A stretch of 64,000 bases of DNA, taken from Paracoccus zhejiangensis. GTDB taxonomy: Bacteria > Pseudomonadota > Alphaproteobacteria > Rhodobacterales > Rhodobacteraceae. Made by a program: the position numbers and the translations under genes. Position 1 is the first letter of the stretch, and each line of letters begins with the position of its first letter. The stretch lies in assembly GCF_002847445.1 (NCBI RefSeq), contig NZ_CP025430.1, forward strand, positions 3,211,001 through 3,275,000, in the 5' to 3' direction. This document shows positions 18,338 to 29,359 of this stretch, piece after piece. A model generated the notes under the pieces. That model was not told the DNA's origin. It did not search any database and saw nothing but the letters and a program-made list of their open reading frames with translations.

Positions 18338-18477
18338 TCGAATTGGGAAAATATGCGGGCACGGTTCTGGCGGCCTATGGCGTGTCTCTGGCGCTGCTGG
18401 TGGGCGTGATCTGGCAGACCTTGGCTGCCAATGCCCGCGCCCGCCGCGCATTGGAGGCGCAGGAAAAGAATGGCTAA
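18334..18477 (+). CDS. ccmD: Haem exporter subunit CcmD
   Basis: This is a 47-residue single-span membrane protein. It begins MIELGKYAGTVLAAYGVSLALL, the usual CcmD helix, and ends in a basic coil (ANARARRALEAQEKNG). It starts in an ATGA overlap with ccmC and overlaps ccmG by 8 bases. In E. coli CcmD is needed to release holo-CcmE from CcmABC. Position and helix pattern make the call secure despite the small size. Confidence 0.93.
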   Translation: MIELGKYAGTVLAAYGVSLALLVGVIWQTLAANARARRALEAQEKNG

Positions 18478-19009
18478 GATCTCGCCCCTGATGATTGCGC
18501 CGCCGGTGATCTTCGCGGCGCTGGCGGGCATGTTTCTCTGGGGCATGGGCCGCGAGAATCCCGAGCAGCTGCCTTCGAGCTTCGTGGGCCGCGAGGCGCC
18601 GGCGCTGCCGGTGACCACGCTGCCCGGCAAGACCCAGCTGACTGACGAGATGTTGCGCCAGCCGGGGGTGAAGCTGGTGAATTTCTGGGCCAGCTGGTGC
18701 CCGCCCTGCCGGGCCGAGCACCCGACCCTGACCGAATTGTCAAAGACCATTCCGGTCTATGGCGTCGATCTGAAGGACCCCGAGCCGCAGGCGGTGCGCT
18801 TTCTGAACGAGCATGGCGACCCTTTCCACGCCATTGCCACCGACCCGAACGGGCGCGGTGCCATCGACTGGGGCGTGACAGCGCCGCCCGAGACCTTCAT
18901 TCTGGATGGCGAGGGCAAGGTGCTTTACCGCTTTGCCGGGCCGCTGGTGCGTGAGGATTTCACCAACCGCTTCCTCCCCGAGCTTCAGAAGGCACAGGCG
19001 GCCGAATAG
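18470..19009 (+). CDS. ccmG: Thiol:disulfide interchange protein CcmG/DsbE
   Basis: The 179-residue periplasmic thioredoxin-like protein is anchored by an N-terminal helix (about 5-25). It keeps apocytochrome c haem-binding cysteines reduced. The redox motif is WASWCPPC (Cys77 and Cys80), and GVTAPPETFILDGEGKVLYRF contains the conserved cis-Pro and family-specific strand. ATG 18470 lies inside ccmD. CcdA, which would supply electrons to CcmG, is encoded far away at 62950-63693. Confidence 0.96.
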   Translation: MAKISPLMIAPPVIFAALAGMFLWGMGRENPEQLPSSFVGREAPALPVTTLPGKTQLTDEMLRQPGVKLVNFWASWCPPCRAEHPTLTELSKTIPVYGVDLKDPEPQAVRFLNEHGDPFHAIATDPNGRGAIDWGVTAPPETFILDGEGKVLYRFAGPLVREDFTNRFLPELQKAQAAE

Positions 19010-19131
19010 GGGGCTGCCGCCCCGCCGGCTGTGCCGGCCCCCCGCGGATATCTCAGCGAAAGAGAAGCCGGGTTGCCACTTCGGGTTGTGGCGGCCAGAC
19101 TGCCCCTGTTCAGTCAAGGGGGAGGTAAGCG

Positions 19132-20934
19132 ATGAAGACCGGATTTTCTCTGGTGATGGCACTGCTGCTGGCCGGAACGGCCGGCGCGCAGGAGGCAGCT
19201 GATGCGGTGGCGCCGGAAGCGGCGACCGAGGTCGCGACGGTGGATGCGTTCTCGGGTCTCAGCCAGCCGGCCAAGGAGGCGATGGCGGCCAAGGAGGCCG
19301 GTCAGCCGGTGGTGGCACAGAACTGGATGGTGACCGCGGCGCATCCGCTGGCAGTCGAGGCCGGGGCGAAGGTGCTGGAGGCCGGCGGCAGCGCCGCCGA
19401 TGCCATGGTTGCGGTGTAGACCGTTCTGGGGCTGGTCGAACCGCAAAGCTCAGGCCTTGGCGGTGGCGCGTTTCTGGTCTGGTATGACGCGGCAAGCGGC
19501 GAGATGACCACGCTCGACGCGCGCGAGATGGCGCCGGCAGCTGCGACACCGACGCTGTTCCAAGATGAGAACGGCGAGCCCTTGGAATTCATGGCTGCCG
19601 TTGTCGGTGGCCGCTCGGTCGGGGTGCCGGGCACGCCGGCATTGCTCGAGGAGGCGCATCGGCGCTGGGGCAAGGCCAATTGGGCCAGCCTTTTCACCGA
19701 TGGCATCCGTCTGGGGGAGGAGGGCTTTGCCGTCTCGCCGCGACTGGCGGAACTGGTCGCCGGCGAGGGCGAGGCGCTGCAATCCGATCCGGTGACGACC
19801 GAGTATTTCTTCCCCGGCGGCACGGCCGTCGCGGCGGGAGATCTGCTGAAGAACCCCGATTACGCCGAGACCCTGCGCGTGCTTGCGCGCGAGGGGGCGG
19901 ATGGCTTCTATGGCGGTGCGCTTGCCGACCGGATCGTCGCGGCCGTGCGCGGCCATGCGAGCAATCCCGGGCTGATGACCGTGAACGACCTTGGCCGCTA
20001 TCGCGTGGTCGAGCGCGAGCCGGTCTGCGTCGAGTATCGCGCGCATGAGGTTTGCGGCATGGGGCCGCCCTCGTCGGGCGGGCTGACCGTGGGGCAGATA
20101 CTGGGGATGCTCGGCGGCTATGATCTGGCGGCTTTGGGGCATGAGAACCCGGAAAGTTGGCGGCTGATCGGCGATGCCTCGCGCTTGGCCTTTGCCGACC
20201 GGGGCCGCTACATGGCCGATGCCGATTTCGTGCCGATGCCGACCGAGGGGCTGATCGCACCCGACTACCTGGCCGAGCGGGGCGGCTTGCTGAAAGGCGA
20301 TGACAGCCTGCCCGAGGTCAGCGCCGGTTCGCCGGGCTGGAGCCATGCGATGCTTTGGGGGCAGGATTCCGCCCTCGAACTGCCCTCGACCTCGCATATC
20401 TCGATTGTCGACGCGGACGGCAATGCGCTGTCGATGACCACCACCATCGAGAACGGCTTTGGATCGCGGGTCATGGCGGGCGGGTTCCTATTGAACAACG
20501 AGCTGACCGATTTCAGTTTCGAGACCCATGACGAGGCCGGCTATCCCATCGCCAATGTGGTCGAGCCGGGCAAGCGGCCGCGTTCGTCCATGGCACCGAG
20601 CATCGTGATGAAGGACGGCAAGCCGGTGCTGGTCATCGGCTCGCCCGGTGGCAGCCGCATCATCGGCTATGTGGCGCAGGCGATCATCGGCCATCTGGAC
20701 TGGGGGCTGGATGTGCAGCAGGCGGTCGGCCTGCCGCACCTGGTGAATCGCTTCGGCACCATGGATGTCGAGGCCGGCACCGCGGCGGTCGAGCTGTCGC
20801 AGGCGCTGACCGATCTCGGCTTCGAGGTGAACGAGACCGAGCTGAATTCGGGCCTGCAGGGCATTGCCATCACGCCCGAGGGGCTGGAGGGCGGGGCCGA
20901 TCCGCGACGCGAGGGAATCGCGCTGGGGGGCTGA
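19132..20934 (+). pseudogene. ggt: Gamma-glutamyltranspeptidase gene interrupted by one amber codon
   Basis: One uninterrupted frame of 601 codons reads as a full periplasmic gamma-glutamyltransferase except for TAG at 19417-19419 (codon 96). The 5' part has a signal peptide ending in GTAGAQ and the block ADAMVAV. Right after the stop the same frame reads TVLGLVEPQSSGLGGGAF, where relatives have Gln at the stop position, so a CAG-to-TAG change explains it. Past the stop are DAREMAP (the gamma-glutamyl-binding Arg), the nucleophile Thr420 in PSTSHISIVD, and GSPGGSRII. An internal ATG at 19504 could give a 476-residue protein, but it would lack the signal peptide and first strands. Either a recent nonsense mutation or a base-call error is possible. 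Confidence 0.9.
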
Positions 20935-20940
20935 GGCGGA

Positions 20941-21468
20941 TTGCGGCTGGTGATGATCTCGGGCTGTTCGGGCGGCGGCAAGTCAAGTCTGCTGGCCGAA
21001 CTGGCGCGGCGGGGACATGCCACCATCAACGAGCCGGGCCGCCGGGTGGTCGAGGCCGAACTGGCCGGCGACGGGGCGAACCTGCCCTGGATCGATCTGG
21101 CCGGCTTTGCCCGCGAAGCCTTGCGGCTGGCGGTCGCGGATCATCGGGCCGCGCAGAGGCTGCGCGGCCCGGTCTTCTTCGATCGCGGCATCGTCGATGC
21201 GGTGCTGGCTTTGCAATCGGTCGGGCAGGGCGGCGAGGCGACCCGACTGGCGCGGCGCTTGCGCTATGACGCGCGGGTCTTTCTGACCCCGCCCTGGCCC
21301 GCGATCCATGTCCGCGACCATGCACGGCGTCACGGGTTTCAGGCGGCTGTGGATGAGTATCGGCGGCTGCGGCAAGGCTATCCGAGGCTCGGCTATCACG
21401 TGGCGCTGTTGCCGCGCATCGGGATCAGGGCGCGCGCCGACTGGCTGCTGGCGCGAGCCGGGCTATGA
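20941..21468 (+). CDS. Small AAA/P-loop ATPase-kinase-like protein
   Basis: The 175-residue soluble protein has Walker A GCSGGGKSSLL near the N-terminus. FFDRGIVDAVLAL is a DxG-type strand resembling the LID-side acidic motif of nucleotide kinases, and RRLRYDARVFLTPPWPAIHVRD is typical of AAA_28-type predicted ATPases. The best start is TTG 20941 with GAGG four bases upstream; in-frame GTG 20950 and ATG 20953 are alternatives. It lies 6 bases after the broken ggt and 27 bases before a TRAP binding-protein gene. The substrate is unknown. Confidence 0.8.
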   Translation: MRLVMISGCSGGGKSSLLAELARRGHATINEPGRRVVEAELAGDGANLPWIDLAGFAREALRLAVADHRAAQRLRGPVFFDRGIVDAVLALQSVGQGGEATRLARRLRYDARVFLTPPWPAIHVRDHARRHGFQAAVDEYRRLRQGYPRLGYHVALLPRIGIRARADWLLARAGL

Positions 21469-21495
21469 GATGAATCTCTTGGGGAGGAACAGAGC

Positions 21496-22587
21496 ATGAA
21501 ACGACGGGACTTTCTGACGACTGGCGCCGTGGGCGGCGCGGCGACGGCGCTGGCCAGCCCGGCCATCGCCCAAAGCAATCCGGTGCTGCAATGGCGGCTG
21601 CAATCCAGCTATCCGAAATCGCTCGACACGATCTATGGCGCGGCCGAGGTCTTTGCCAAGGCGGTGCTCGAAGCCTCTGACGGGAACTTCCAGATCCAGG
21701 TTTTCGCGGCGGGCGAGATCGTGCCGCCTTTGGCCATTGTCGAAGGCGTGCAAAGCGGCACGGTCGAGATGGGGCAGACGGGATCGTATTTCTACATCGG
21801 TCTCGACCCGGCCTTTGCGTTCGGCACCAGCCTGCCCTTTGGCCCGAACACCCGCTTCCAGCAGGCCTGGTTCAACGAGGCAGGCGGGAACGACCTCTTC
21901 AACGAGTTCCTGGCGGGCTACAACATCCATCACCTGCCGCTTGGCGGAACCGGCGCGCAGATGGGCGGCTGGTTCCGCAAGGAGATCAACACGCTGGCCG
22001 ATCTGAAGGGGCTGAAGATGCGGATCGGCGGGCTGTCGGGGATGATCCTGCAGCGGCTGGGGCTGGTCCCCAGCCAGATCGCGGCGGGCGATGTCTATCC
22101 CTCGCTGGAACGCGGGACCATCGACGCGGCGGAATTCGTCGGCCCCTACGACGACGAGAAACTGGGCCTCTCGAAGATCGCGCCCTATTACTATTACCCC
22201 GGTTTCTGGGAGGGCGCGGCGACGCTGAGCCTGTTCATCGGGCTGGAGAAGTGGAACGAGCTGCCCGAGCGTTATCGCAGCATCCTGACCATGGCGGCGG
22301 GCTATGCCGGGGCGCTGCAACTGGCGAAATACGACGCGCAGAATGCCGAGGCGCTGCGGCGGCTGGTGGCGGGCGGGGCGCAGCTGCGGGTCTTCCCGGG
22401 CGATGTGCTGCAGGCGAGCTATGACGCGGCCAATGCCTTCTATGCCGAGACTTCGGCGAAAAGTGCCTCGTTCAAGACGCTCTATGACCACCAGATGAAA
22501 TTCCGCGATGACACGCTGCCGTGGTTGCAGATATCGGAATATGCCTATGACACGCTTTTGTTGCAGGCGTCGCAGGGGGCGAAGTAG
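21496..22587 (+). CDS. TRAP transporter substrate-binding protein, TakP-like
   Basis: The 363-residue periplasmic receptor has a twin-arginine signal (MKRRDFLTTG, cleavage near AIAQ). The mature part resembles TakP, the 2-oxo acid receptor of Rhodobacter sphaeroides: YPKSLDTIYGAAEV, NFQIQVFAAGEIVP, GLKMRIGG (the substrate carboxylate Arg is expected here) and FVGPYDDEKLG with the PYYYYPGFWEGA block. GGGGAGGAA precedes the ATG. No DctQ or DctM membrane genes flank it, so it must work with a transporter encoded elsewhere or be an orphan. The ligand is probably an oxo or hydroxy carboxylate, by inference. Confidence 0.9.
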   Translation: MKRRDFLTTGAVGGAATALASPAIAQSNPVLQWRLQSSYPKSLDTIYGAAEVFAKAVLEASDGNFQIQVFAAGEIVPPLAIVEGVQSGTVEMGQTGSYFYIGLDPAFAFGTSLPFGPNTRFQQAWFNEAGGNDLFNEFLAGYNIHHLPLGGTGAQMGGWFRKEINTLADLKGLKMRIGGLSGMILQRLGLVPSQIAAGDVYPSLERGTIDAAEFVGPYDDEKLGLSKIAPYYYYPGFWEGAATLSLFIGLEKWNELPERYRSILTMAAGYAGALQLAKYDAQNAEALRRLVAGGAQLRVFPGDVLQASYDAANAFYAETSAKSASFKTLYDHQMKFRDDTLPWLQISEYAYDTLLLQASQGAK

Positions 22588-22964
22588 GCGAAGGCGCGAC
22601 CGATCGCGTTGGGGGGCAGGGCCGTTGCGCAATGGTCGGAGGCCGGTTTTCGGGACGGGTCGGGAAACTCCAGCATATGCTGGACTCCCCGCTGCACAGC
22701 GCGTGCACCGGGGAGGCACAGCAGGTGCGCAGGCCGTACACCGCTTGCGGATAGCGGCTTAGGAAAGGGTTAGGGAAAGGCTGGGGTGGAAGGCCTCTGG
22801 CCGGCTGGGTGTCAGATGGTCATGGTAGGGGAATGACCACTTTGAGCCCACTTTGCTGATTTTTTGCAATGCAGCTATTGGCTGCTTTCGCGGGAGAACC
22901 AAGAATCTTCAAAATCGCTCTGGTATAACAGAGGACGGTCGGTGACGAGAGGCGTGTAAGCCGT
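22588..22964. other. Intergenic stretch at the left edge of the AT-rich patch
   Basis: The 377 bases between the TRAP receptor stop and the TIR-like gene stop hold no gene-like reading frame. The first ~130 bases are still GC-rich and contain a 16-bp perfect palindrome at 22669-22684. From about 22840 the sequence turns AT-rich (TGCTGATTTTTTGCAATGC), which marks the left transition into the TIR-gene patch. No tRNA, integrase or clear direct repeat was recognised. Confidence 0.6.
22669..22684. repeat. 16-bp perfect palindrome
   Basis: TCCAGCATATGCTGGA is its own reverse complement. It lies 81 bases after the TRAP receptor stop. It could be a terminator stem, a protein-binding dyad or a recombination mark; no T-run follows on the plus strand. 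Confidence 0.5.
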
Positions 22965-23975
22965 TTATCTGCTTGGTTGATGCATCAAATAGTCTCGCCA
23001 AGCTCTTTTACTTGTTTCGTGCAGATCGATACTAGGGTATTTGGCTCGAACTCTCTTCAAGATGTCCGCTAGCTTTTGTGCCATCGTATCCCTTGCAGAC
23101 GCAATTTCCTGCCACTCGGCCTGTTTCGCTGGGGAAAGTGGCATATCTCCGGGGTTGGTGAAAATCGCTAGCGTGCTTCCGTGATTTAGATGGTATAGAT
23201 GATCGTGAGAGACAGTCTGGCGCCATGCCTGAGCAAACGCACGAAAAGCGGAATCCAATTCTTTGTCATTTAGATGAAATAGGCTGCTGCCAAATACGAT
23301 ACCGTTCACACCTTCGTAAAAGTGCAGCCCTCGGTAGGGGAACGAGTGCGGCAATCTCGCGAGATGGTCATCAATTGTTGGGAGGTGCATTTCTTCAAGC
23401 ACCCATTCAAGCGAACGAATATCACGGGAGTAGCGCAATTGTTCTTCCGTAAGGCCTGCTAGTTCGGAAGGACGCTTTGGGTCTTGAGTAATAATCGCGT
23501 CAACCGCGAGGGCCACCAGCTCTTGAAGTTTCTTATTCCCTTGTTGGTCCTTTGGATCCGCAAGCTGAAAGGGGCTTGCCCTGTGCCGGTCAAAATCGAA
23601 CGGTAGGTCATCAGGAAAGGTTCCGTACGCAGAGTTGAACAGTAAGACAATTCTCGACCATCCAAGTGTCTGAACTGCGTATCCAAGCTCAAAAACAACA
23701 TTTGGATTTGGGGATTTCCTAGATTTCGCATCTTGTCTATTTATGGTCGAAACGTCAGCTACAAAAATATCAGCCTTCCCAATCTTCTCCAGAATAGTTT
23801 GCGGAATGTTAGGGCTGCCAGTCTCATCACGCGTTGCTTCATCAATAACGACGGGGATGCTGCTGTTTTTCTTTACGCTTTCTAAAGACGTTTTGATGGC
23901 ATAGCGAGTTGACTTTGACGGTAGATCGCTCTGCCAAGAATAGAATACCCGCACAGGTTTAAATTTCTCTGACAT
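22965..23975 (-). CDS. TIR-like / deoxyribosyltransferase-fold protein, candidate defence effector
   Basis: The product has 336 residues. Residues 1-~140 show a TIR-like or nucleoside-deoxyribosyltransferase-like alpha/beta fold. Markers are RVFYSWQSDLPS (10-20), PVVIDEATRDETGSPNIPQ (41-59), ADIFVADVS (68-76) and PNPNVVFELGYA with Glu96 in the place of the catalytic Glu of these folds. The remaining ~190 residues match no domain I recognise. Bases 23701-23760 count 24 G/C of 60, far below neighbours, so the gene is probably acquired. The frame is open 62 codons further upstream, but MSEKFKPVRV fits the domain start; the Shine-Dalgarno is weak. Related domains occur in Thoeris/CBASS-type NAD-consuming immunity. 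A role here is inference. Confidence 0.8.
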   Translation of the reverse strand: MSEKFKPVRVFYSWQSDLPSKSTRYAIKTSLESVKKNSSIPVVIDEATRDETGSPNIPQTILEKIGKADIFVADVSTINRQDAKSRKSPNPNVVFELGYAVQTLGWSRIVLLFNSAYGTFPDDLPFDFDRHRASPFQLADPKDQQGNKKLQELVALAVDAIITQDPKRPSELAGLTEEQLRYSRDIRSLEWVLEEMHLPTIDDHLARLPHSFPYRGLHFYEGVNGIVFGSSLFHLNDKELDSAFRAFAQAWRQTVSHDHLYHLNHGSTLAIFTNPGDMPLSPAKQAEWQEIASARDTMAQKLADILKRVRAKYPSIDLHETSKRAWRDYLMHQPSR

Positions 23976-24120
23976 TATCTTGAAATAGGACAGATCACAG
24001 CAGCCCTTCCTTGTGTTGTTAAACTGGCATTTACTTTGAGAGATAGTTGCTCCGCGCCTGTACCGCCGAAGGCTAGTCAACGATGTGGTGTTCTTTAACC
24101 AGTGACGCCGACCGAAACCA

Positions 24121-24160
24121 TACCCTGCATGCGGGTACTGGGAATCTTGCAAAATTCCCA
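24121..24160. repeat. Two adjacent inverted repeats upstream of the TIR-like gene
   Basis: The first is TACCC/GGGTA around a 7-base loop (24121-24137). The second is TGGGAAT/ATTCCCA around an 8-base loop (24139-24160). They lie about 150 bases upstream of the TIR-like start codon, at the right edge of the AT-rich patch. They may be operator sites, RNA hairpins or remnants of an insertion boundary. Confidence 0.4.
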
Positions 24161-24304
24161 TGCAACAAATGCTGACAACTAGTCACTCGATGCGATGTCT
24201 GACCGTTTTCACGCGCTGGCTGTGCAGGCAGACGTTTGATTGACCATCTTGAACGGCGGCTTCGTCCCGATTGCCGACCCGTCAGATCGCGCTGACCACG
24301 CCCA

Positions 24305-24332
24305 AACAAAAACCCCCGGCGCGAGCCGGGGG
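24305..24332 (-). terminator. Intrinsic terminator of acnA
   Basis: Read on the minus strand, an 8-bp stem CCCCCGGC/GCCGGGGG with a 4-base loop is followed by TTTTTGTTTG. It lies 24 bases past the acnA stop. This is a classical Rho-independent terminator. Confidence 0.9.
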
Positions 24333-24355
24333 TCTTCTTTCTCGAAGGCCTGCAA

Positions 24356-27124
<2,769 letters not shown>

Positions 27125-27230
27125 GGGGGCCTCCCTGTCTGCGAATGGATGGGTGTGGCGTCGAATTCAAGTTGCTCTGTGCATGAAGCGCAGGCGAGGC
27201 GCAAGGCTTTGGCCGGCTTCGGTATGCGAT

Positions 27231-27259
27231 TGTATACTGACATTGCCGATGTTGCGCAA
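27231..27259 (-). promoter_or_regulatory. Candidate sigma70-type promoter of acnA
   Basis: On the minus strand TTGCGC (-35) and TATACA (-10) are separated by 17 bases. The -10 lies about 107 bases upstream of the acnA ATG. The match is good for an alphaproteobacterial promoter but was found by eye only. The same 240-base gap must also drive the divergent DUF1223 gene, for which no clear promoter was fixed. Confidence 0.5.
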
Positions 27260-27364
27260 GGGGCACTATGCCAGCAGGGACGGCAAGTTAACACAGGGGT
27301 GATTTGGCCTTTGCCGCCAGCCGGGCCTATGCAGACTGAGAGAAAAGCCGCAAGAATCGTCCCG

Positions 27365-28387
27365 ATGCCCCTGACCGATCGACCCAACTTCCGCCTTCAT
27401 GGCCTTGCCGTGGCGACCCTGACTGCCGGGTTGCTGCTGCTGTCGGCGCTGCCGCTTGCGGCGCAGCAGGACGGATCGATGGGCGGGATCGAAGCGTCGC
27501 AGGGGATGGAGGCCGAGTTCGCCACCGACGACGAGATGCCGGGTACAGACGGTTTTGCCGTTGAATCCGGCTCTGACCTCGGCGCCGATTCAGGGCCGTT
27601 GACCGATCCCTATGCCGATGCGCCGGTGATCGAGGCGCCCGAGGCCAGCGACTTCAACAGCTTCGCCGGCAGCGAGATGTCGGCCCCGGTGATCGGGCTG
27701 TCGGACATGCCCGGCGCGCCGGTCGTGGTCGAGTTGTTCACCTCGCAGGGCTGCAACTCCTGCCCGCCCGCCGATGCCATGCTGGCCGAGCTGGCCGATG
27801 ACCCGGATATCCTGCCGCTGTCCTATCACGTCGATTACTGGGATTACCTGGGCTGGACCGACAAGTTCGCCAGCCCCGAATTCACCCGCCGGCAAAAGAA
27901 CTATGCCCGCAGCGTTGGCGAGCGGGCGGTCTACACCCCGCAACTGATCGTCGGCGGCCAGGATACCACGCCGTCGATGCAGCCGACCGACCTGATGGGC
28001 ATGATCGATGCCCATCGCGCCTCGCCAGCCTTGGTCAACGTGGTCGAGCGCGACGCCGATGGCCGCAAGGTGGTCGAGCTGACGCCGCTGTCAGATCTTG
28101 GCGGCGTGGTGGCGGTGCTGCTGGTGCGTTTTGCCCCGCGACGGACGGTCGAGGTGACCAGCGGCGAGAACAGAGGCCGGTCGATCACCTATGCCAATGT
28201 CGTCCTAGACATTGCCCGGCTGGCCAACTGGAACGGTCGCGCGCCCTTGCGGCTGACCATCGGCGCGGCGACGGAAAGCGGCGAGGATTTCCCACCCGAC
28301 ACCCGCCACGCCATCCTGATCCAGCGCATGTCCGGTGCCAAGGCGCAGATGCCCGGCCCGATCCTGACCGCGTTGCGGCTGGACTGA
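27365..28387 (+). CDS. DUF1223 exported thioredoxin-like protein
   Basis: The 340-residue protein has a signal peptide (HGLAVATLTAGLLLLSALPLAAQQ) and an acidic linker of about 70 residues. A DUF1223 domain begins PVVVELFTSQGCNSCPPADAML; its CxxC motif resembles a thioredoxin active site. YHVDYWDYLGWTDKFASPEFTRRQ and VYTPQLIVGG are further family blocks. ATG 27365 is preferred; ATG 27329 would add 12 residues before the signal peptide. A periplasmic redox role is inferred from the CxxC and export. The acidic linker between signal and domain is longer than usual. Confidence 0.88.
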   Translation: MPLTDRPNFRLHGLAVATLTAGLLLLSALPLAAQQDGSMGGIEASQGMEAEFATDDEMPGTDGFAVESGSDLGADSGPLTDPYADAPVIEAPEASDFNSFAGSEMSAPVIGLSDMPGAPVVVELFTSQGCNSCPPADAMLAELADDPDILPLSYHVDYWDYLGWTDKFASPEFTRRQKNYARSVGERAVYTPQLIVGGQDTTPSMQPTDLMGMIDAHRASPALVNVVERDADGRKVVELTPLSDLGGVVAVLLVRFAPRRTVEVTSGENRGRSITYANVVLDIARLANWNGRAPLRLTIGAATESGEDFPPDTRHAILIQRMSGAKAQMPGPILTALRLD

Positions 28388-28446
28388 TCCCCGCGCGGGC
28401 ACCGCGCTGACTTGCAGTTTCTGCAAGCTGCTGCCATCACCGCGCC

Positions 28447-29346
28447 ATGACCGACTGGATCCTCAGCATTTCCGGCACGCCCGAAGGGGCGCGCATCGCC
28501 TCGATGATGGCGATCTGGGCGGCCTTCCTGCACGCGGTCTTCGGTGCGCTGCAAAAGGGGCGGCACGACCCCTGGGTCAGCCGGGCGGCGATCGATGCCT
28601 GTTACGGGCTGATCGCGCTGCCCGTCGTGCTGTTCGTCGTGCCTTTCCCCGAGCCGCATTTGTGGCCGATCCTCGGCGGCGCGATGGCGATCCATATCCT
28701 CTACAAGCTGGCGCAGGCCTCGACCTACCAACGGGGGGCTTATACCGTCGTCTATCCGGTGGTGCGTGGCACCGCGCCGCTGATCACCATCATTGCCGCC
28801 GGGCTGATCTTTCACGAGCATTACAACCTGGCGCAATGGTCGGGCGTCCTTCTGCTGGTCAGCGGCATCCTTGGCCTGGCACTTTACAATTGGCGCAAGC
28901 TGACCGTCGGGCGCGAGACGCTGCTGCCGGCACTTGGCTGGGCGCTGATCACCGGCGTCATGGTCGCGGCCTATACCACCTATGACGCCTGGGGCATCCG
29001 TCAGGCCGCTGATCCCTTCACCTTCCTCTTCTGGTTCTTCCTGCTCGATGCGCTGTTCATGCCTCTGATCACCTGGCGGCGCATCGCCCTGCTGCCGGTG
29101 GCGGAATTGCCGGGCCTTGCCGCGCGCGGGCTGGTCGGCGCGCTGGTGGCCTTTTGCAGCTTCGGCGCCATCATGCTGGCCACCCGCATCGACGAGGTTG
29201 GCCGCGCCGCCGTACTTCGTGAAACCTCGACGGTGTTCGCGGCCCTTGTCGGCTGGGTCATCCTGGGCGAAAAGGTGGGGCCGCGACGCGCGGGCCTGAT
29301 GGCGATGATCGCCGCCGGGGCGCTGATCGTGGAATATGCCGCTTGA
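28447..29346 (+). CDS. EamA/DMT-superfamily permease
   Basis: The 299-residue inner-membrane protein has about ten hydrophobic segments in two EamA-like halves. GAYTVVYPVVRGTAPLITIIAAGLIFHE and the second-half DEVGRAAVLRETSTVFAALVGWVILGEK are typical EamA transport blocks. The ligand is unknown; family members export amino acids, metabolites or drugs. It is followed 13 bases later by yciB and may be cotranscribed with it. A 7-bp inverted repeat CTTGCAG/CTGCAAG lies in the 59-base gap upstream (28411-28427). Confidence 0.88.
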   Translation: MTDWILSISGTPEGARIASMMAIWAAFLHAVFGALQKGRHDPWVSRAAIDACYGLIALPVVLFVVPFPEPHLWPILGGAMAIHILYKLAQASTYQRGAYTVVYPVVRGTAPLITIIAAGLIFHEHYNLAQWSGVLLLVSGILGLALYNWRKLTVGRETLLPALGWALITGVMVAAYTTYDAWGIRQAADPFTFLFWFFLLDALFMPLITWRRIALLPVAELPGLAARGLVGALVAFCSFGAIMLATRIDEVGRAAVLRETSTVFAALVGWVILGEKVGPRRAGLMAMIAAGALIVEYAA

Positions 29347-29359
29347 GGGGCGAGAGGTG

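Larger units (their letters stand above)
23976..24355. other. Intergenic stretch between the TIR-like gene and acnA
   Basis: The 380 bases upstream of the TIR-like gene start and downstream of acnA should contain the TIR gene promoter. They hold two small inverted repeats (24121-24160) and the acnA terminator (24305-24332). Open frames here, including the 62-codon upstream extension of the TIR frame, do not read like protein. Base composition returns to the high-GC background by about 24200. Confidence 0.6.

Noticed and set aside
19417..19419. TAG in ggt read as a recoded amino acid
   Set aside because: No pyrrolysine machinery or recoding element is seen, and relatives have ordinary Gln at this place.
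22472..22741. Minus-strand 89-codon frame after the TRAP receptor gene
   Set aside because: Pro/Thr/Ser-rich, overlaps the receptor 3' end and crosses the palindrome; no ribosome site.
24073..24309. Possible 78-codon minus-strand gene between the TIR-like gene and acnA
   Set aside because: It overlaps the acnA terminator and the TIR upstream repeats and reads as Arg/Ser-rich noise.
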